In this document: piece by piece, positions 22,371-32,904 of the stretch
Layout: each line of letters begins with the position of its first letter
How positions within the stretch are numbered: the first letter of the stretch is position 1
Source: Phymorhynchus buccinoides
Taxonomy: Eukaryota > Mollusca > Gastropoda > Neogastropoda > Raphitomidae
Reading direction: 5' to 3'
NCBI GenBank assembly: GCA_017654935.2
Contig: CM065680.1
Coordinates: 32,720,288 to 32,784,287, forward strand
DNA length: 64,000 nucleotides
Notes under the pieces: generated by a model
Seen by the model: the letters and a program-made list of their open reading frames with translations, nothing else
Database searches by the model: none
What the model was told of the DNA's origin: nothing
Position numbers and translations under genes: made by a program

Positions 22371-24664
22371 GTATGTTCTGTGTCTATTCATTTGTATGGC
22401 GTACGAAAACGTTTGTTCAAACAGTTGTTATATGCAGGTTAAGACTCATCTGCCACAGATACTCAATACTTGTTTTAAAACAGTCTTGACACTCACATAC
22501 AAAACTGCGCTCATTTCCCATAATGGACGACGATCCGGTTTATACAAGGAAAAGGATCGATCCTTTTCGCAAAAGTATCCATCCTTTTCGTGAAAGGATC
22601 GCTACTTTGTAAAAGGATCGTGCACTGTCAAAAAGTATCGATACTTTCCGTAGTTTACGAAAGTATGGATCCTTTTTGAGTGAGTGAAAGTATCCATACT
22701 TTGCATCGAAACACGCATTTATGAACTCTAGCGAACGAGTCGCATAAAAGATAATGCTCGGATATGAAACGAAACGGAACACGAAACTATGTTAATTTTT
22801 TTCAACATAGCTTGGCATGAAATACTTCTCCGTTATGTCTAATGCCCTTCTTGTCGCTTCCTCAGTCATTCAGTCCGTTGTTTTGATTCCCACCAAATAA
22901 TTTGTGCTGCTTTAGTAAGAGCAGGTTCAGTCAATTTCCGATTCCAAATTATGTGTCTTCGTTTTGAGATACCGGCAAAGCCCCGAAACGTCGATCCTTG
23001 CATCTATCCTTTGGCGACGGAGCCCCATACCGATTAGGGATAATGTGTTTAAAAAGTCAGAATACTTTTCAGAAAAGTCTTGCAACTCGAGCGTTTGACA
23101 TGTTTTGTACACCATTCATTGTACTTGCGCTGCTATACCTTCACCGCTTTCTCTCTCTCTATCTACTACATCTTATCTTACTATTATCTCTTCTATCGCT
23201 CGTCTACTTTTGTGAATGATTGTCTGTATTTTAGTTGGCTTGTTCTTCCTCTTTGTTTTGTTCTAATGCTATTTGTTTTAAATAAATGTTTTATCAGTCT
23301 ATCCATTTGTATTTTTATACATTTTGAATACCTAAAAAAAAAAAAGGAAAAAAATGTTAAAACGATGTACCAGGTATTTTTTTACACTAGGCCTCTGCCA
23401 CTAGGAAGTTAGTAACGCCCTAACAGTGAGAGGATTCCCTTGCTGGTCAGTACTGACAAGGGCATTCACTCTTGCAAAAGCAGCCATTTAGTGGCCTCAA
23501 ACAGGGTTATTGGCGAAAGTTATCTCCCTGTTTGGTCAGTGCTCAACCATCTTCCCCCCACCCACCGAAGGGCATTCACTCTTGCAAAAGTGTTCGTTTG
23601 CAGACCCCATAAGGCGATACTTTTTCTCCAGACTGATACCCCTGCGCCTTAATAATATGATTGATAATAATATAGTAAGAAAATATAAATACAAAATCTG
23701 AATTTTGTGTAAATTTTGGGGGGAGCGCTGGTATAAAAAGGTGTGCCTTCTAGTCCGAAAGATATGGTAAGTCTGTCTGAATTTAGAAAATAGAAAAACC
23801 AAAAGGGGACATGTATCTCAACATGGGTTTTGCTGTTGTTGTTGTTGTTGTTGTGCTTGCTGTTGGTGTTATACATGTATTGCATTGAATTTGCTTTGTC
23901 ATCTTCTGACTAAATTCAGACTTTATTTAAATGAACTCATGTGCCAGTCGTTCTATAAACCACAAATGTCATCTTACTTTGCTCTTCTTTTTGTCATTCC
24001 ACTTTATCATCACACACACCAAAGCTGCCTACTTAAAAAAAATAAACAAAGAATGCAGATTGGCAGTTTTTCGGCTGACTATATTATATGTAGGGGTGCT
24101 CATTTTCCTGAACACATCGAAAATCTGGTTTTTGGAATGGTAATACTTGTGGCCTTCTGGCTTTTGGAGTGCCAAAGCTTGTGGCTTCCGGTTTTTGGAT
24201 TGCCAAAACTTGTGGCTTTTTTTCTCTTTTGTTTTGCGTTAACAGTAATAACAAGGGTAAAAAGAATTCCTGGGTTAACATACTTCTGGAAAACATCACT
24301 GCAAGTTTTGTACGCAATGACATAATTTTGTGCGAAGTTAGACATAAAAATGCCCCTACCCCCTTCTTCCCCAAGTAAAAAGTTTGTTGATTGTGAATTC
24401 TCTGGTTGGAGGTTTTGACGTAATTGTCTTCTTCCCATTTCCCCCCAGCTCAAGAAAAGTTTTGTTGATTGTGAATGCTCTGTGTTGGAGGCTTTGATGC
24501 GAGCCTGACACATACACACACCCGCTCATCAACTTTTTAGAAAGTTAAGTTTTAGGCTTCCAGGTTTGGTTTTGTTTTCATTTCAGGTTTTGAGGTTTAG
24601 AAGAATTCTAGTTTCTGGTTTTTGGGGCCTCCTCCCACTAGCACCTGTGTACATGTGATTGCAG
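22371..24664. other. ARMC8 intron with a MITE fragment
   Basis: The interval 22540-22690 has repeated 'aaaggatc' and 'aaagtatc' words in both orientations and can fold on itself. The words 'gggcattcactcttgcaaaa' occur twice, near 23460 and 23571. A MITE fragment is at 23607-23770 and a (GTT)n run at 23831-23855. The word 'tttttggattgccaaa' and variants repeat at 24120-24215. No exon was seen. Confidence 0.6.
23607..23770. mobile_element. Degenerate TA-type MITE
   Basis: The words 'aaggcgatactttttc', 'aaaatctgaattttgtgtaa' and 'ttctagtccg' match the short MITE at 32031-32184 in reverse orientation. The terminal 'ccgtattttacgg' type ends are worn away. A counterpart lies at 46583-46746 in the other arm. 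Confidence 0.6.
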
Positions 24665-24760
24665 ACTCTGTGCATTCTGGCCAACATTGCTGCCGGCTTT
24701 ATTTCCAAGGCAGCCGTACTGGACAATCGCGATGTCATGGATCACCTGAAGAATATGTTG
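24665..24760 (+). CDS. ARMC8: ARMC8 exon, 32 codons
   Basis: Acceptor 'gtgattgcag', donor 'gtaagc', phase 0 at both ends. It reads TLCILANIAAGFISKAAVLD and ends DHLKNML. The word TLCILANIA-G is strongly conserved in ARMC8. An equal copy lies at 45593-45688 on the - strand. Confidence 0.92.
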
Positions 24761-25204
24761 GTAAGCACTCTGCTTCAATTTTTACATCAGCAAGCCTTTT
24801 TTTTTTAATCGTTTATCTTCGGTTGATATTAGCTTCATGGTTTGGGCCAATAGTAATGAGAGAGTGAGAGCTATGCAGCAATGGAAACTCAGTTTACAGC
24901 TTCATCTTTTTATCAACTTGCAAAGTGACTCATGATAATAAACATTGTGATATTGCAAGACTCGGGGATGTTTTAGCCCATTCTGTGTTCGTTTAGAACC
25001 AATGTGTGACATGCCTGATAAAACTTTTCCACTTTTACTGACAAACGGATTTGCTCGAGCATCCCTTTGGCCGAAAAATGTACCCTGGGCAAGGCTTCTC
25101 CACTATAAACAAATTTTAGCCCAGCCCGCCGGAATAGCAGCTGCCCCCTCTGCTGTCTGGCACGTCATAGTCGTAAACGAGTATAAATACGTCAATGAGG
25201 CTTT

Positions 25205-25470
25205 ATACTGAACATTCTCTGCCCCTGTCTTGCGCACTGAAACATGTGCGCCACCTAAATAAGTTATTGTTCTTGCGTGTCACAAAGCAGTAGTTTATAG
25301 CCACTGAAAATTCTCTGCCCCTGTCCTGCGCACTGAAACATGTGCACCACCTACATAAGATTAGAGTTCTTGCGTGTCACAAAGTAGTAGTTTATAGCCA
25401 CTGAATATTATCTGCCCCTGACTCGTCACTAGATGGCGCAGTCGATTCAGTCATAAAATGGTCTCCTTTG
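25205..25470 (+). repeat. Tandem copies of a roughly 100-bp dispersed repeat
   Basis: Three units with 'ttctctgcccctgtc', 'gcactgaaacatgtgc' and 'ttcttgcgtgtcacaaag', then 'agtagtttatagccac'. Related units lie at 26400-26512 and 26917-27000, where they are split by a MITE. The mirror copy is at about 44880-45150. Confidence 0.75.
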
Positions 25471-25637
25471 CGCCTTGCCAAGTAGTATAGAGCCCCTTTA
25501 GGCTTTGTTTGTTTCAATTCTTTTTCTGAGGATGACTATCACGCGGTGTGAAAATGAGGGAGAAGGGGAGGGGCTTGCATGCAGCCTTTCTTTTAGGTTA
25601 AGAGTGTCGTGTAACTTGCTGTCTGCATTCTTAACAG

Positions 25638-25713
25638 AGGTCATCGAAGGAAGAGAAGCTTCTGCTGACGTGCATCCTTGTGGTGAAGAATCTGCTGTCA
25701 GGGGAGGATGAAG
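25638..25713 (+). CDS. ARMC8: ARMC8 exon, 25 codons plus one base
   Basis: Acceptor 'ttcttaacag' and donor 'gtaggg'. It reads RSSKEEKLLLTCILVVKN and ends LLSGEDE, with G carried to the next exon. In ARMC8 the matching stretch is the helix pair before the E-E-G-S word. The mirror copy is 44639-44714. Confidence 0.88.
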
Positions 25714-25895
25714 GTAGGGGGTATGCTACACCTGGCCTGGGCCGCACTGTGTCATAGGTCTGATGTTTGTCCATTCTGTCTTTGTTTCTCTGTCTCTAGC
25801 TTTTTTCTTTCTTTCTTTGTTCTCTTGCTCTGTCTCTCGGTGCATTGATTTTGTTTGGATCTATGTATTTGATTTGTTTGTTAAGGTTAATTATG

Positions 25896-25918
25896 CCCCC
25901 CCCCCCCCCCCCCCCCCC
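25896..25918 (+). repeat. Poly(C) run, 23 bases
   Basis: An uninterrupted C run directly before 'agtctctttt'. The mirror run at 44434-44454 has 21 G bases. Homopolymer length differs between the arms. Confidence 0.95.
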
Positions 25919-26279
25919 AGTCTCTTTTGTGAATGGGCACGCAAGAGAACACACTAAATTATTTAAAACAATTTTGTTTCCTCCTTCCTCCATCCCCCTC
26001 TCTTGTCTCTTTTTCTCCCTCTGTCTTTCTCTATGCCTAAGTATGACTGGCTCTCTCTCTCTCTGTGTCTCTGTGTCTCGTATGTGTTGCCCAGATAATT
26101 TTACAGGAGAATCTTTGAAAGATAAGAATTTCTCTTGTGGGCTTCCATTCGTCCCAGATACTTGCTGTCTCTGGAGTAAAAGTGAAATGTATGCTTAATT
26201 TGATATCGTTTACTTACATCACAATTTTCAAGTTAAATTTCTCAGGTTAAAAATGATTGGTTGTGATTCCCTCTTGCAG

Positions 26280-26376
26280 GTGTGGTGAATCGCAGGGGGT
26301 GTTTGCGGGAGCAAGGCATTCAGTCCATTTTGCAAGATCTGGCTAAACCTGAGCAGACACCCAATGTGCAGGAAAA
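26280..26376 (+). CDS. ARMC8: ARMC8 exon, 97 bp
   Basis: Acceptor 'ttccctcttgcag' and donor 'gtatgt'. With the carried base it reads GVVNRRGCLREQGIQSIL, then QDLAKPEQTPNVQEK. It matches the ARMC8 words R-D-K-L-R-D-M-G-I-V-D-I-L and L-S-Q-S-P-D. Two bases are carried to the last exon. The mirror copy is 43977-44073. Confidence 0.9.
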
Positions 26377-26511
26377 GTATGTTTAAAATTTGTTTACTCT
26401 TTCTGAATGAGGCTTTATACTGAAAATTCTCTGCCCCTGTCTCGTGCACTGAGATGCGAACGCCATCTACTTAAGATTATCGCCCTTGCCTAGTCAAGAA
26501 CTAGTAGTATA

Positions 26512-26916
26512 TACCGTAAAAACTGGACTATAAGACGCACCTGTATATAAGCCGCATCCCTTAAATTGACAAAATATTAGGTATTTATTCACATATAAGC
26601 CGCACCAGTTTATAAGCCGCAGAGAAAATTGTATGTGCACAAACCAACACAAATATAGAAATTCTCCTATCAGAACATAAGTATTTAATGTTCTCAGACA
26701 CTTTAAGCATGAGATTGGAATCTATTGATTACCAAAACCAATTTTGAGTCTAATGAAGCTCAAAATAGGCTGAAGAATGTGTCCAGAAACAGATTTAATC
26801 ATACTGATAAATGTAGAATGGAAAAAAAATCCACAGATAAGCCGAATCAGTCTATAAGCCGCATGAGCCCAAAGTTGAGGAAAAAAGTAGCAGCTTATAG
26901 TCCGCATTTTACGGTA
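26512..26916. mobile_element. 405-bp TA-flanked MITE inserted in a 100-bp repeat
   Basis: The termini are 'ccgtaaaaactggactat' and 'atagtccgcattttacgg', near-perfect inverted repeats. TA lies on each side. Inside, 'ataagccgca' recurs in direct and inverted form. No coding part is present. The flanks join to give the same sequence as the uninterrupted unit at about 25390-25430, so TA is the target-site duplication. TA targets point to the Tc1/mariner superfamily, though other superfamilies also use TA. The mirror is 43441-43842. Confidence 0.85.
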
Positions 26917-27593
26917 GCCACAGAAAATTATCTGCCCCTGACTAAGTCACTAGGTGGCGTGGTCAAATCAGTCTGAAAATTATCACCCTTTCATGTCGTT
27001 AGGATGTAGTTAGTGTAAGGCCCCATTACTTTTATTTTGATTCACCATTTCTAGTGTCAGTTTCTTAGTGTATTTAACTCTTTATCAGTGGCAAAGAAAC
27101 TTTGTTTCTTGTGTGTAAACTTGCTTAATTTATCTTTTTCATATCTTTGGTTTATTCATGTTTTATGTTGTAAATTAAACATTGCTGAAACTAGTTTCAC
27201 TTTCTGTCTCTTGACTTCAGTCATCTTGCAGTAGCGTGGGTTTTTTCAGTGTTATCTTTAAATCAAAGGAGGTGGGGTAGGGTATGCACCAAGCAATTTT
27301 GTTATTCTTTAACTTCCAAATATGTCCAAAATGTTCAAGTCAATAGTATGTTCATGAAATGTATCTTGGGAAAACAAGTGAACCCTACAAACTGTGACTT
27401 GGCTTATAAAAATTTATCTTTAAAAAATTACTTTTTAAAAACGTTCCGATGTACTATACTTCCCCTTTATTTTTGTGTTTTTGTTAGCCACTTTGATGAT
27501 ATCTAGGAACACCTGGGATGTATTTCTAGATAGAAATGTTATTTTCACTGATGTATTTATGGGGACAAAAAAACAATGATTTGCTGATTTCAG

Positions 27594-27642
27594 AGCCCGG
27601 AATGCTCTTCGATATTTTACACAGCAGCCCATTCAGCAGTAA
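27594..27642 (+). CDS. ARMC8: ARMC8 last exon with stop codon
   Basis: Acceptor 'ttgctgatttcag'. With two carried bases it reads K, then ARNALRYFTQQPIQQ and TAA at 27640-27642. Vertebrate ARMC8 ends K-A-K-M-A-L-Q-Q-Y-L-A, so this ends five residues or so later. No clear polyadenylation hexamer is placed close after the stop. The mirror is 42715-42763. Confidence 0.88.
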
Positions 27643-27866
27643 AGAGAGACCTGGTGCGCCTACACAGCCTGTGGATACTGTGTCCAAACATCTCCATCTC
27701 CAACATCATTATATTCTCAATTTTGGATGTGAATTAACGGTTTGATGGTGAATTGGATATCGTATTTAATATTGTTTTTTTTGCATTAATTTTGTTCTCC
27801 CCCCACCCCTCCTAAGTGTTCATTTGGGTTAAACAATTTTGAATTGAAATACATGGGAATGGCTGA

Positions 27867-28088
27867 TACAGTGGAACCTCCCTTATAAGACTCCCTCCCA
27901 CATAAGACCTGCTTCTTTGAGACATCGACCTTTGTAAGTATTAAAATTACCTCCCTTATAAGACCTTCAAAAATCATCCAAAATGAGGTCTTATAAGGGA
28001 GGTAATTTTAATACTTACAAAGAAGGGCAATGTCTCAAAGAAGCAGGTCTTATGTGGGAGGGAGTCTTATAAGGGAGGTTCCACTGTA
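27867..28088. mobile_element. 222-bp foldback MITE with TA ends
   Basis: A nearly perfect hairpin. One arm starts 'cagtggaacctcccttata' and the other ends with its reverse complement, and TA flanks both. Arms of about 100 bp surround a loop of about 20 bp near 'aaaatcatccaaaa'. The 'cagtggaacc' terminus and TA target suggest a Tc1/mariner or pogo relative. The mirror is 42269-42490. Confidence 0.85.
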
Positions 28089-29608
28089 TTTTGAATGAAT
28101 GTATAGAATTTTTGATGATGTGTTGATGCTTGTTACAAACTTATTGGAGAAAAAGTAGATGTGATTCAGTGCGACTTTTCAAAACATTTCACACCGTTCA
28201 CTTCACAATTCAGCATTGCTTGTTTGAATGTAAAACACAAGGGGTGGTTGATTATGAACTGCCGCCCTTACCCCCTTCCTGTTTGGTCATACGCATAACC
28301 AACAAAATACAAAACAAAACTGGCGGTGCTGCTCTAGTGGCGATGCACTCTCCAGGGTCAAGTTTCTCTAGATGACGGTCGCCATGCGCATAACTGTTAC
28401 GCCAAAAGGGGTCTAAGAAACACTTCAGAAAACGTTTGCAGAAGAATATTACAAGCTCTTGTCTGATTGGTAAAAAAAAAGTATTATTTTAACCAAACTT
28501 TAATGGACCAATCAACAACAAGAAATGTATTCACCCCCTACTAGTTCCAGATAGTTCGCCGCTTGCTCGGTGTTTGGCAAGAACAAAACGTCATCAGCAA
28601 ACAAATGGTGTTTCTTAGACCGTTTTGAGCCCTTGTGAAACGGCCCCCAGGTTAGGGCTGCCTGAATTTCACAGAGAACCATCATTTGTAACTATAAAGG
28701 TAGTACAATGCAAAACATTTGTTTAGTTAGCTCATTTTATTTGCAATGTGAATATTATTGTTTTTTTATTTGTTTGTTTGTTGTTGGGTTTTTTAAGTGT
28801 TAACTTAACACTTCGTTAGAAGTGAATAAGCTGTGAAGCCTTTACAGTCTGGCATGCTTGGGCTGTTTGGTTAAAAAGGACAAGCTGAAACATAATCCTT
28901 TAGAAAACCACTTCTGGAGAGGAAATCGGCGATAGAGATAATCTTGGTTATTTGGTGGGTTTTTTTGTCATTTGGTATATTCTTGTCACAGAGACTTATC
29001 TGTGAAATTCGGGCTGCTCTCCCCCAGAGAGCGTGTCACTGCAAATGCAGAGCCTACCCATCATTTATTATCTATCTTATGGGCTTTTCATTGTGTTATG
29101 AACTTAGCAGCTGGCAGATGTTCAGTTCTTTTCTTTTTCTCTCAATGTTTGTACTGTACTAAATGTCTGTGGGGTGGTTGATTTTTTCTGTGTTCTTTTT
29201 GCATAGGTACATCAGTGTGGATGGATACTATGAGTTTTGTATCTGAAGAAATATATGCATTAACGGTACCTTTTCAAATAGGGGTGTGTGTCTGGTCTAA
29301 TTTCTATGCATAGAGTGCATGCATACAGAATGTCCAGCCAAATCAAGTTGAAATGTTTACACACGCACGCATCAACAAGAAAAAACATCAAATTATCAGA
29401 ACATGGAAAGAAAAGGCAAAACTTGTACAGGTGAAGAGGGACTGACTTAGTCAATTTGAAATGGCTATGGAAGAAAGATAGACGAGTCTAACATACACAT
29501 ATATATAAAAAAAATACACATAGGTAAAATTATCTTTATTTCAAAATTCAAAAAAGGTTTTGATTTACTCGACAAGTCAATTGATGCAAATTTCCGTAGC
29601 AAAAAGCA
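28089..29608. other. Sequence downstream of ARMC8, no gene recognised
   Basis: Likely 3' UTR or intergenic. The words 'ggctgcctgaatttcaca' (28659) and 'tgtgaaattcgggctgct' (29000) form an inverted pair about 330 bp apart, perhaps the ends of another small element. Open frames are short. Confidence 0.5.
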
Positions 29609-29844
29609 TTAACCCATTGACTGCCACCAACGTATCACGTACTGACCTGATGACATCACTGATGATGTCATCAGATGAAGAGGAATAACCCTGATATGCT
29701 GGCTTTTGCTCTTGCACAGTCAAGAGGTCCATATCCCCAGACCATTTTTCCAGATTGTCTCTATCACTGTATCAGTAGTCTTTTTTTTGGCATGATTTGC
29801 CCAACGATTTTTTCTTTAATTTTCTCTGGCAGTCAAGGGGTTAA
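29609..29844. mobile_element. piggyBac-like MITE with TTAA ends
   Basis: TTAA on both sides, with termini 'cccattgactgcca' and 'tggcagtcaagggg'. TTAA targets with CCC...GGG ends are the mark of piggyBac-type elements. It is 236 bp with no coding part, and 'gatgacatcactgatgatg' forms an internal palindrome. Relatives lie at 58878-59103, 62680-62905 and 58234-58482. The mirror is 40516-40749. Confidence 0.8.
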
Positions 29845-30035
29845 TAACCCATACATACAAAATGTCATGTCAATAATAATATTACAGTACATTAGAGTTA
29901 ATTAGAAAGAGAGTATTCCCCCTTTGTTCAATTTCATTACAGTACATTCTTGCGAATTCTTAAGCAATGTTTTTTCTATGCCATCTTCAATCCAGTGCCA
30001 TTACTCTCATACCGCTTATTCCAAAGCTGGTCCAC

Positions 30036-31853
30036 TGCCCTGAAACCAGTAGTGCAGACGATTCTGTTGAAAGCAGCCCCCTAAAGCACACTGCTGAAAC
30101 CAGTAGTGCAAACGATTCTGTTGAAAGCAGCCCCCTAAAGCACACTGCTGAAACCAGTAGTGCAGACGATTCTGTTGAAAGCAGCCCCCTAAAGCACACT
30201 GCTGAAACCAGTAGTGCAAACAATTCTGTTGAAAGCAGCCCACTAAAGCACACTGCTGAAACCAGTAGTGCAAACGATTCTGTTGAAAGCAGCCCCCTAA
30301 AGCACACTGCTGAAACCAGTAGTGCAAACAATTCTGTTGAAAGCAGCCCACTAAAGCACACTGCTGAAACCAGTAGTGCAAACGATTCTGTTGAAAGCAG
30401 CCCCCTAAAGCACACTGCTGAAACCAGTAGTGCAAACGATTCTGTTGAAAGCAGCCCCCTAAAGCACACTGCCCTGAAACCAGTAGTGCAGACGATTCTG
30501 TTGAAAGCAGCCCCCTAAAGCACACTGCTGAAACCAGTAGTGCAAACGATTCTGTTGAAAGCAGCCCACTAAAGCACACTGCTGAAACCAGTAGTGCAAA
30601 CGATTCTGTTGAAAGCAGCCCCCTAAAGCACACTGCTGAAACCAGTAGTGCAAACGATTCTGTTGAAAGCAGCCCCCTAAAGCACACTGCTGAAACCAGT
30701 AGTGCAGCAAACGATTCTGTTGAAAGCAGCCCACTAAAGCACACTGCTGAAACCAGTAGTGCAAACGATTCTGTTGAAAGCAGCCCCCTAAAGCACACTG
30801 CTGAAACCAGTAGTGCAGACGATTCTGTTGAAAGCAGCCCCCTAAAGCACACTGCTGAAACCAGTAGTGCAAACGATTCTGTTGAAAGCAGCCCACTAAA
30901 GCACACTGCTGAAACCAGTAGTGCAAACGATTCTGTTGAAAGCAGCCCACTAAAGCACACTGCTGAAACCATTAGTGCAGAGAGCAAACAATTCTGTTGA
31001 AAGCAGCCCACTAAAGCACACTGCTGAAACCATTAGTGCAGAGAGCAAACGATTCTGTTGAAAGCAGCCCACTAAAGCACACTGCTGAAACCATTAGTGC
31101 AGAGAGCAAACGATTCTGTTGAAAGCAGCCCCCTAAAGCACACTGCTGAAACCATTAGTGCAGAGAGCAAACGATTCTGTTGAAAGCAGCCTCCTAAAGC
31201 ACACTGCTGAAACCATTAGTGCAGAGAGCAAACGATTCTGTTGAAAGCAGCCCACTAAATCACACTGCTGAAACCACTGGTGCAGAGAGCAAACGATTAT
31301 GTTGAAAGCAGCCCACTAAATCACACTGCTGAAACCATTAGTGCAGAGAGAGAGCAAACGATTATGTTGAAAGCAGCCCACTAAATCACACTGCTGAAAC
31401 CAAACGCATGTATGCTATAGCCGATTATGTTGAAAGCAGCCCACTAAATCACATCTGCTGAAACCATGAGAGCAAACGATTATGTTGAAAGCAGCCCACT
31501 AAATCACTCTGCTGAAACCATGAGAGCAAACGATTATGTTGAAAGCAGCCCACTAAATCACTCTGCTGAAACCATGAGAGCAAACGATTATGTTGAAAGC
31601 AGCCCACTAAATCACACTGCTGAAACCATGAGAGCAAACGATTATGTTGAAAGCAGCCCACTAAATCACTCTGCTGAAACCATGAGAGCAAACGATTATG
31701 TTGAAAGCAGCCCACTAAATCACACTGCTGAAACCATTAGTGCAGAGAGCAAACGATTCTGTTGAAAGCAGCCCACTAAAGCACACTGCTGAAACCATTA
31801 GTGCAGAGAGCAAACGATTCTGTTGAAAGCAGCCCACTAAAGCACACTGCTGC
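30036..31853 (+). repeat. 54-bp minisatellite, left arm
   Basis: About 33 units with 'gaaaccagtagtgc', 'aaacgattctgttgaaagca' and 'gccccctaaagcacactgct'. Later units carry 'accattagtgcagagagc' (63 bp) and 'gattatg' variants, so variants are spatially ordered. Because 54 is a multiple of 3 the array is open in several frames on both strands, for example an 18-residue cycle with SANDSVESSPLKHTA. I see no start context, splice sites or family match, so I do not call it a gene. Confidence 0.9.
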
Positions 31854-32030
31854 TTGGCCACATTGGTGGAGTCCAGTGGAACCTGTCGTGGCAAAAGCGC
31901 TGACCAACAAAATCTAAGGCCCAAAATTAAGTTGCATAGTTGCTATCATAAGTTACATTCACATTCATTCTTATCACATGTTGCGTTTACATTCATTCTT
32001 ATCACAAACGGCTGTCTTCACAATCTGCAG

Positions 32031-32184
32031 TACCGTATTTTACGGATTATAAGGCGCAGCCCAAATTTTACACAAAATTCAGATTTTGTTGTTATAGTTT
32101 ACTATTATTATCAGCCACATTATAAGGTGCAGGGACCTCAGTCTAGGGGAAAAAGTATCGCCTTATAGTCCATAAAATACGGTA
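32031..32184. mobile_element. 154-bp TA-flanked MITE
   Basis: The termini are 'ccgtattttacggattata' and 'ttatagtccataaaatacgg' with TA on both sides. The middle has 'attataaggtgcaggg'. It is the short relative of the 26512-26916 element. The mirror is 38178-38333. Confidence 0.85.
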
Positions 32185-32904
32185 ATCTGAAAATAACCAA
32201 ACCTGCACAAGTGAAATATTTACTTTAGCATAGACGTTCATTTTGAGATTCTTGAAATGTTGAACAGAAATTGCTAAGCACAGATCAGTGTATAAGTAAG
32301 AATCCACATACACATAACAAAGTTTTCGAACAAGTGTTTAACTGTTTTCGAATAGCTACTTCCCAGCAATGTTATAGTTTGCAACCATTATTGTATTATC
32401 ACATTACTATTGTATTGACTCATATAAACTGGCAAAGGAGTCAACATATGAAAACTTTTTCTTATCCCAAAATGAAAGGAAACGATGATAATTATGTGCT
32501 CGTGCATGTTAATCTAATTATGTGCTGGTGTGTGTCCATCAGTCACGTTCAATTATGACCACAACACAGTAAAGGCAGCTGTTTGTCAAAAAGCATAAAT
32601 GTTACAAAGAGTGATAACCTCGCAGCTTACAAAACTTGCGAAGAATGAAGCAAACTTTTCTCACTTCCCACGTGGAAGGTGGGAAGTGTTAGTGTTGTTG
32701 TAGGCAGTGAGTGAGTTCACCACAATGATCCCCAGCTGTAGTGTAGGTGAAATGGTGGGAGTAAAAAAAACTGACTTCAGTCAGCTGCGGAGTACAAGTT
32801 CTTTGTATATATTCAGGCTTTTTGGTGCCATTCAGAGAACGGCTGAATTTTTTTCACTGATAATGCCTTCCCCAATACACATCTCCCCTCTCTTGTCCGA
32901 GACA
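32185..32904. other. Intergenic, no gene recognised
   Basis: AT-rich unique sequence up to the 40-bp array. The mirror partner is at about 37453-38177. Short frames only. Confidence 0.5.

Larger units (their letters stand above)
2344..27642 (+). other. ARMC8: ARMC8 gene (armadillo repeat-containing protein 8), left copy
   Basis: This is the span of a split gene whose exons match ARMC8 in order. ARMC8 is the armadillo-repeat scaffold of the CTLH/GID E3 ubiquitin ligase (counterpart of yeast Gid5). It is also reported to bind alpha-catenin and HRS. The secure exons are 16017-16103, 20051-20210, 24665-24760, 25638-25713, 26280-26376 and 27594-27642. Their splice phases agree from 24665 to the stop, and together they give the C-terminal armadillo repeats. 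Weaker, error-laden exons lie at 2344, 6618, 10437, 11355, 11520, 12851, 14288, 17530 and 22236. Exons before about 22.5 kb often need small frame corrections. I place this either on poor base quality or on decay of this copy. The very first exons are not identified. Confidence 0.85.

Noticed and set aside
30016..31011. 331-codon open frame and others in the 54-bp array
   Set aside because: Open on both strands because the unit is a multiple of three and stop-free. Low-complexity repeat with no gene signal around it.
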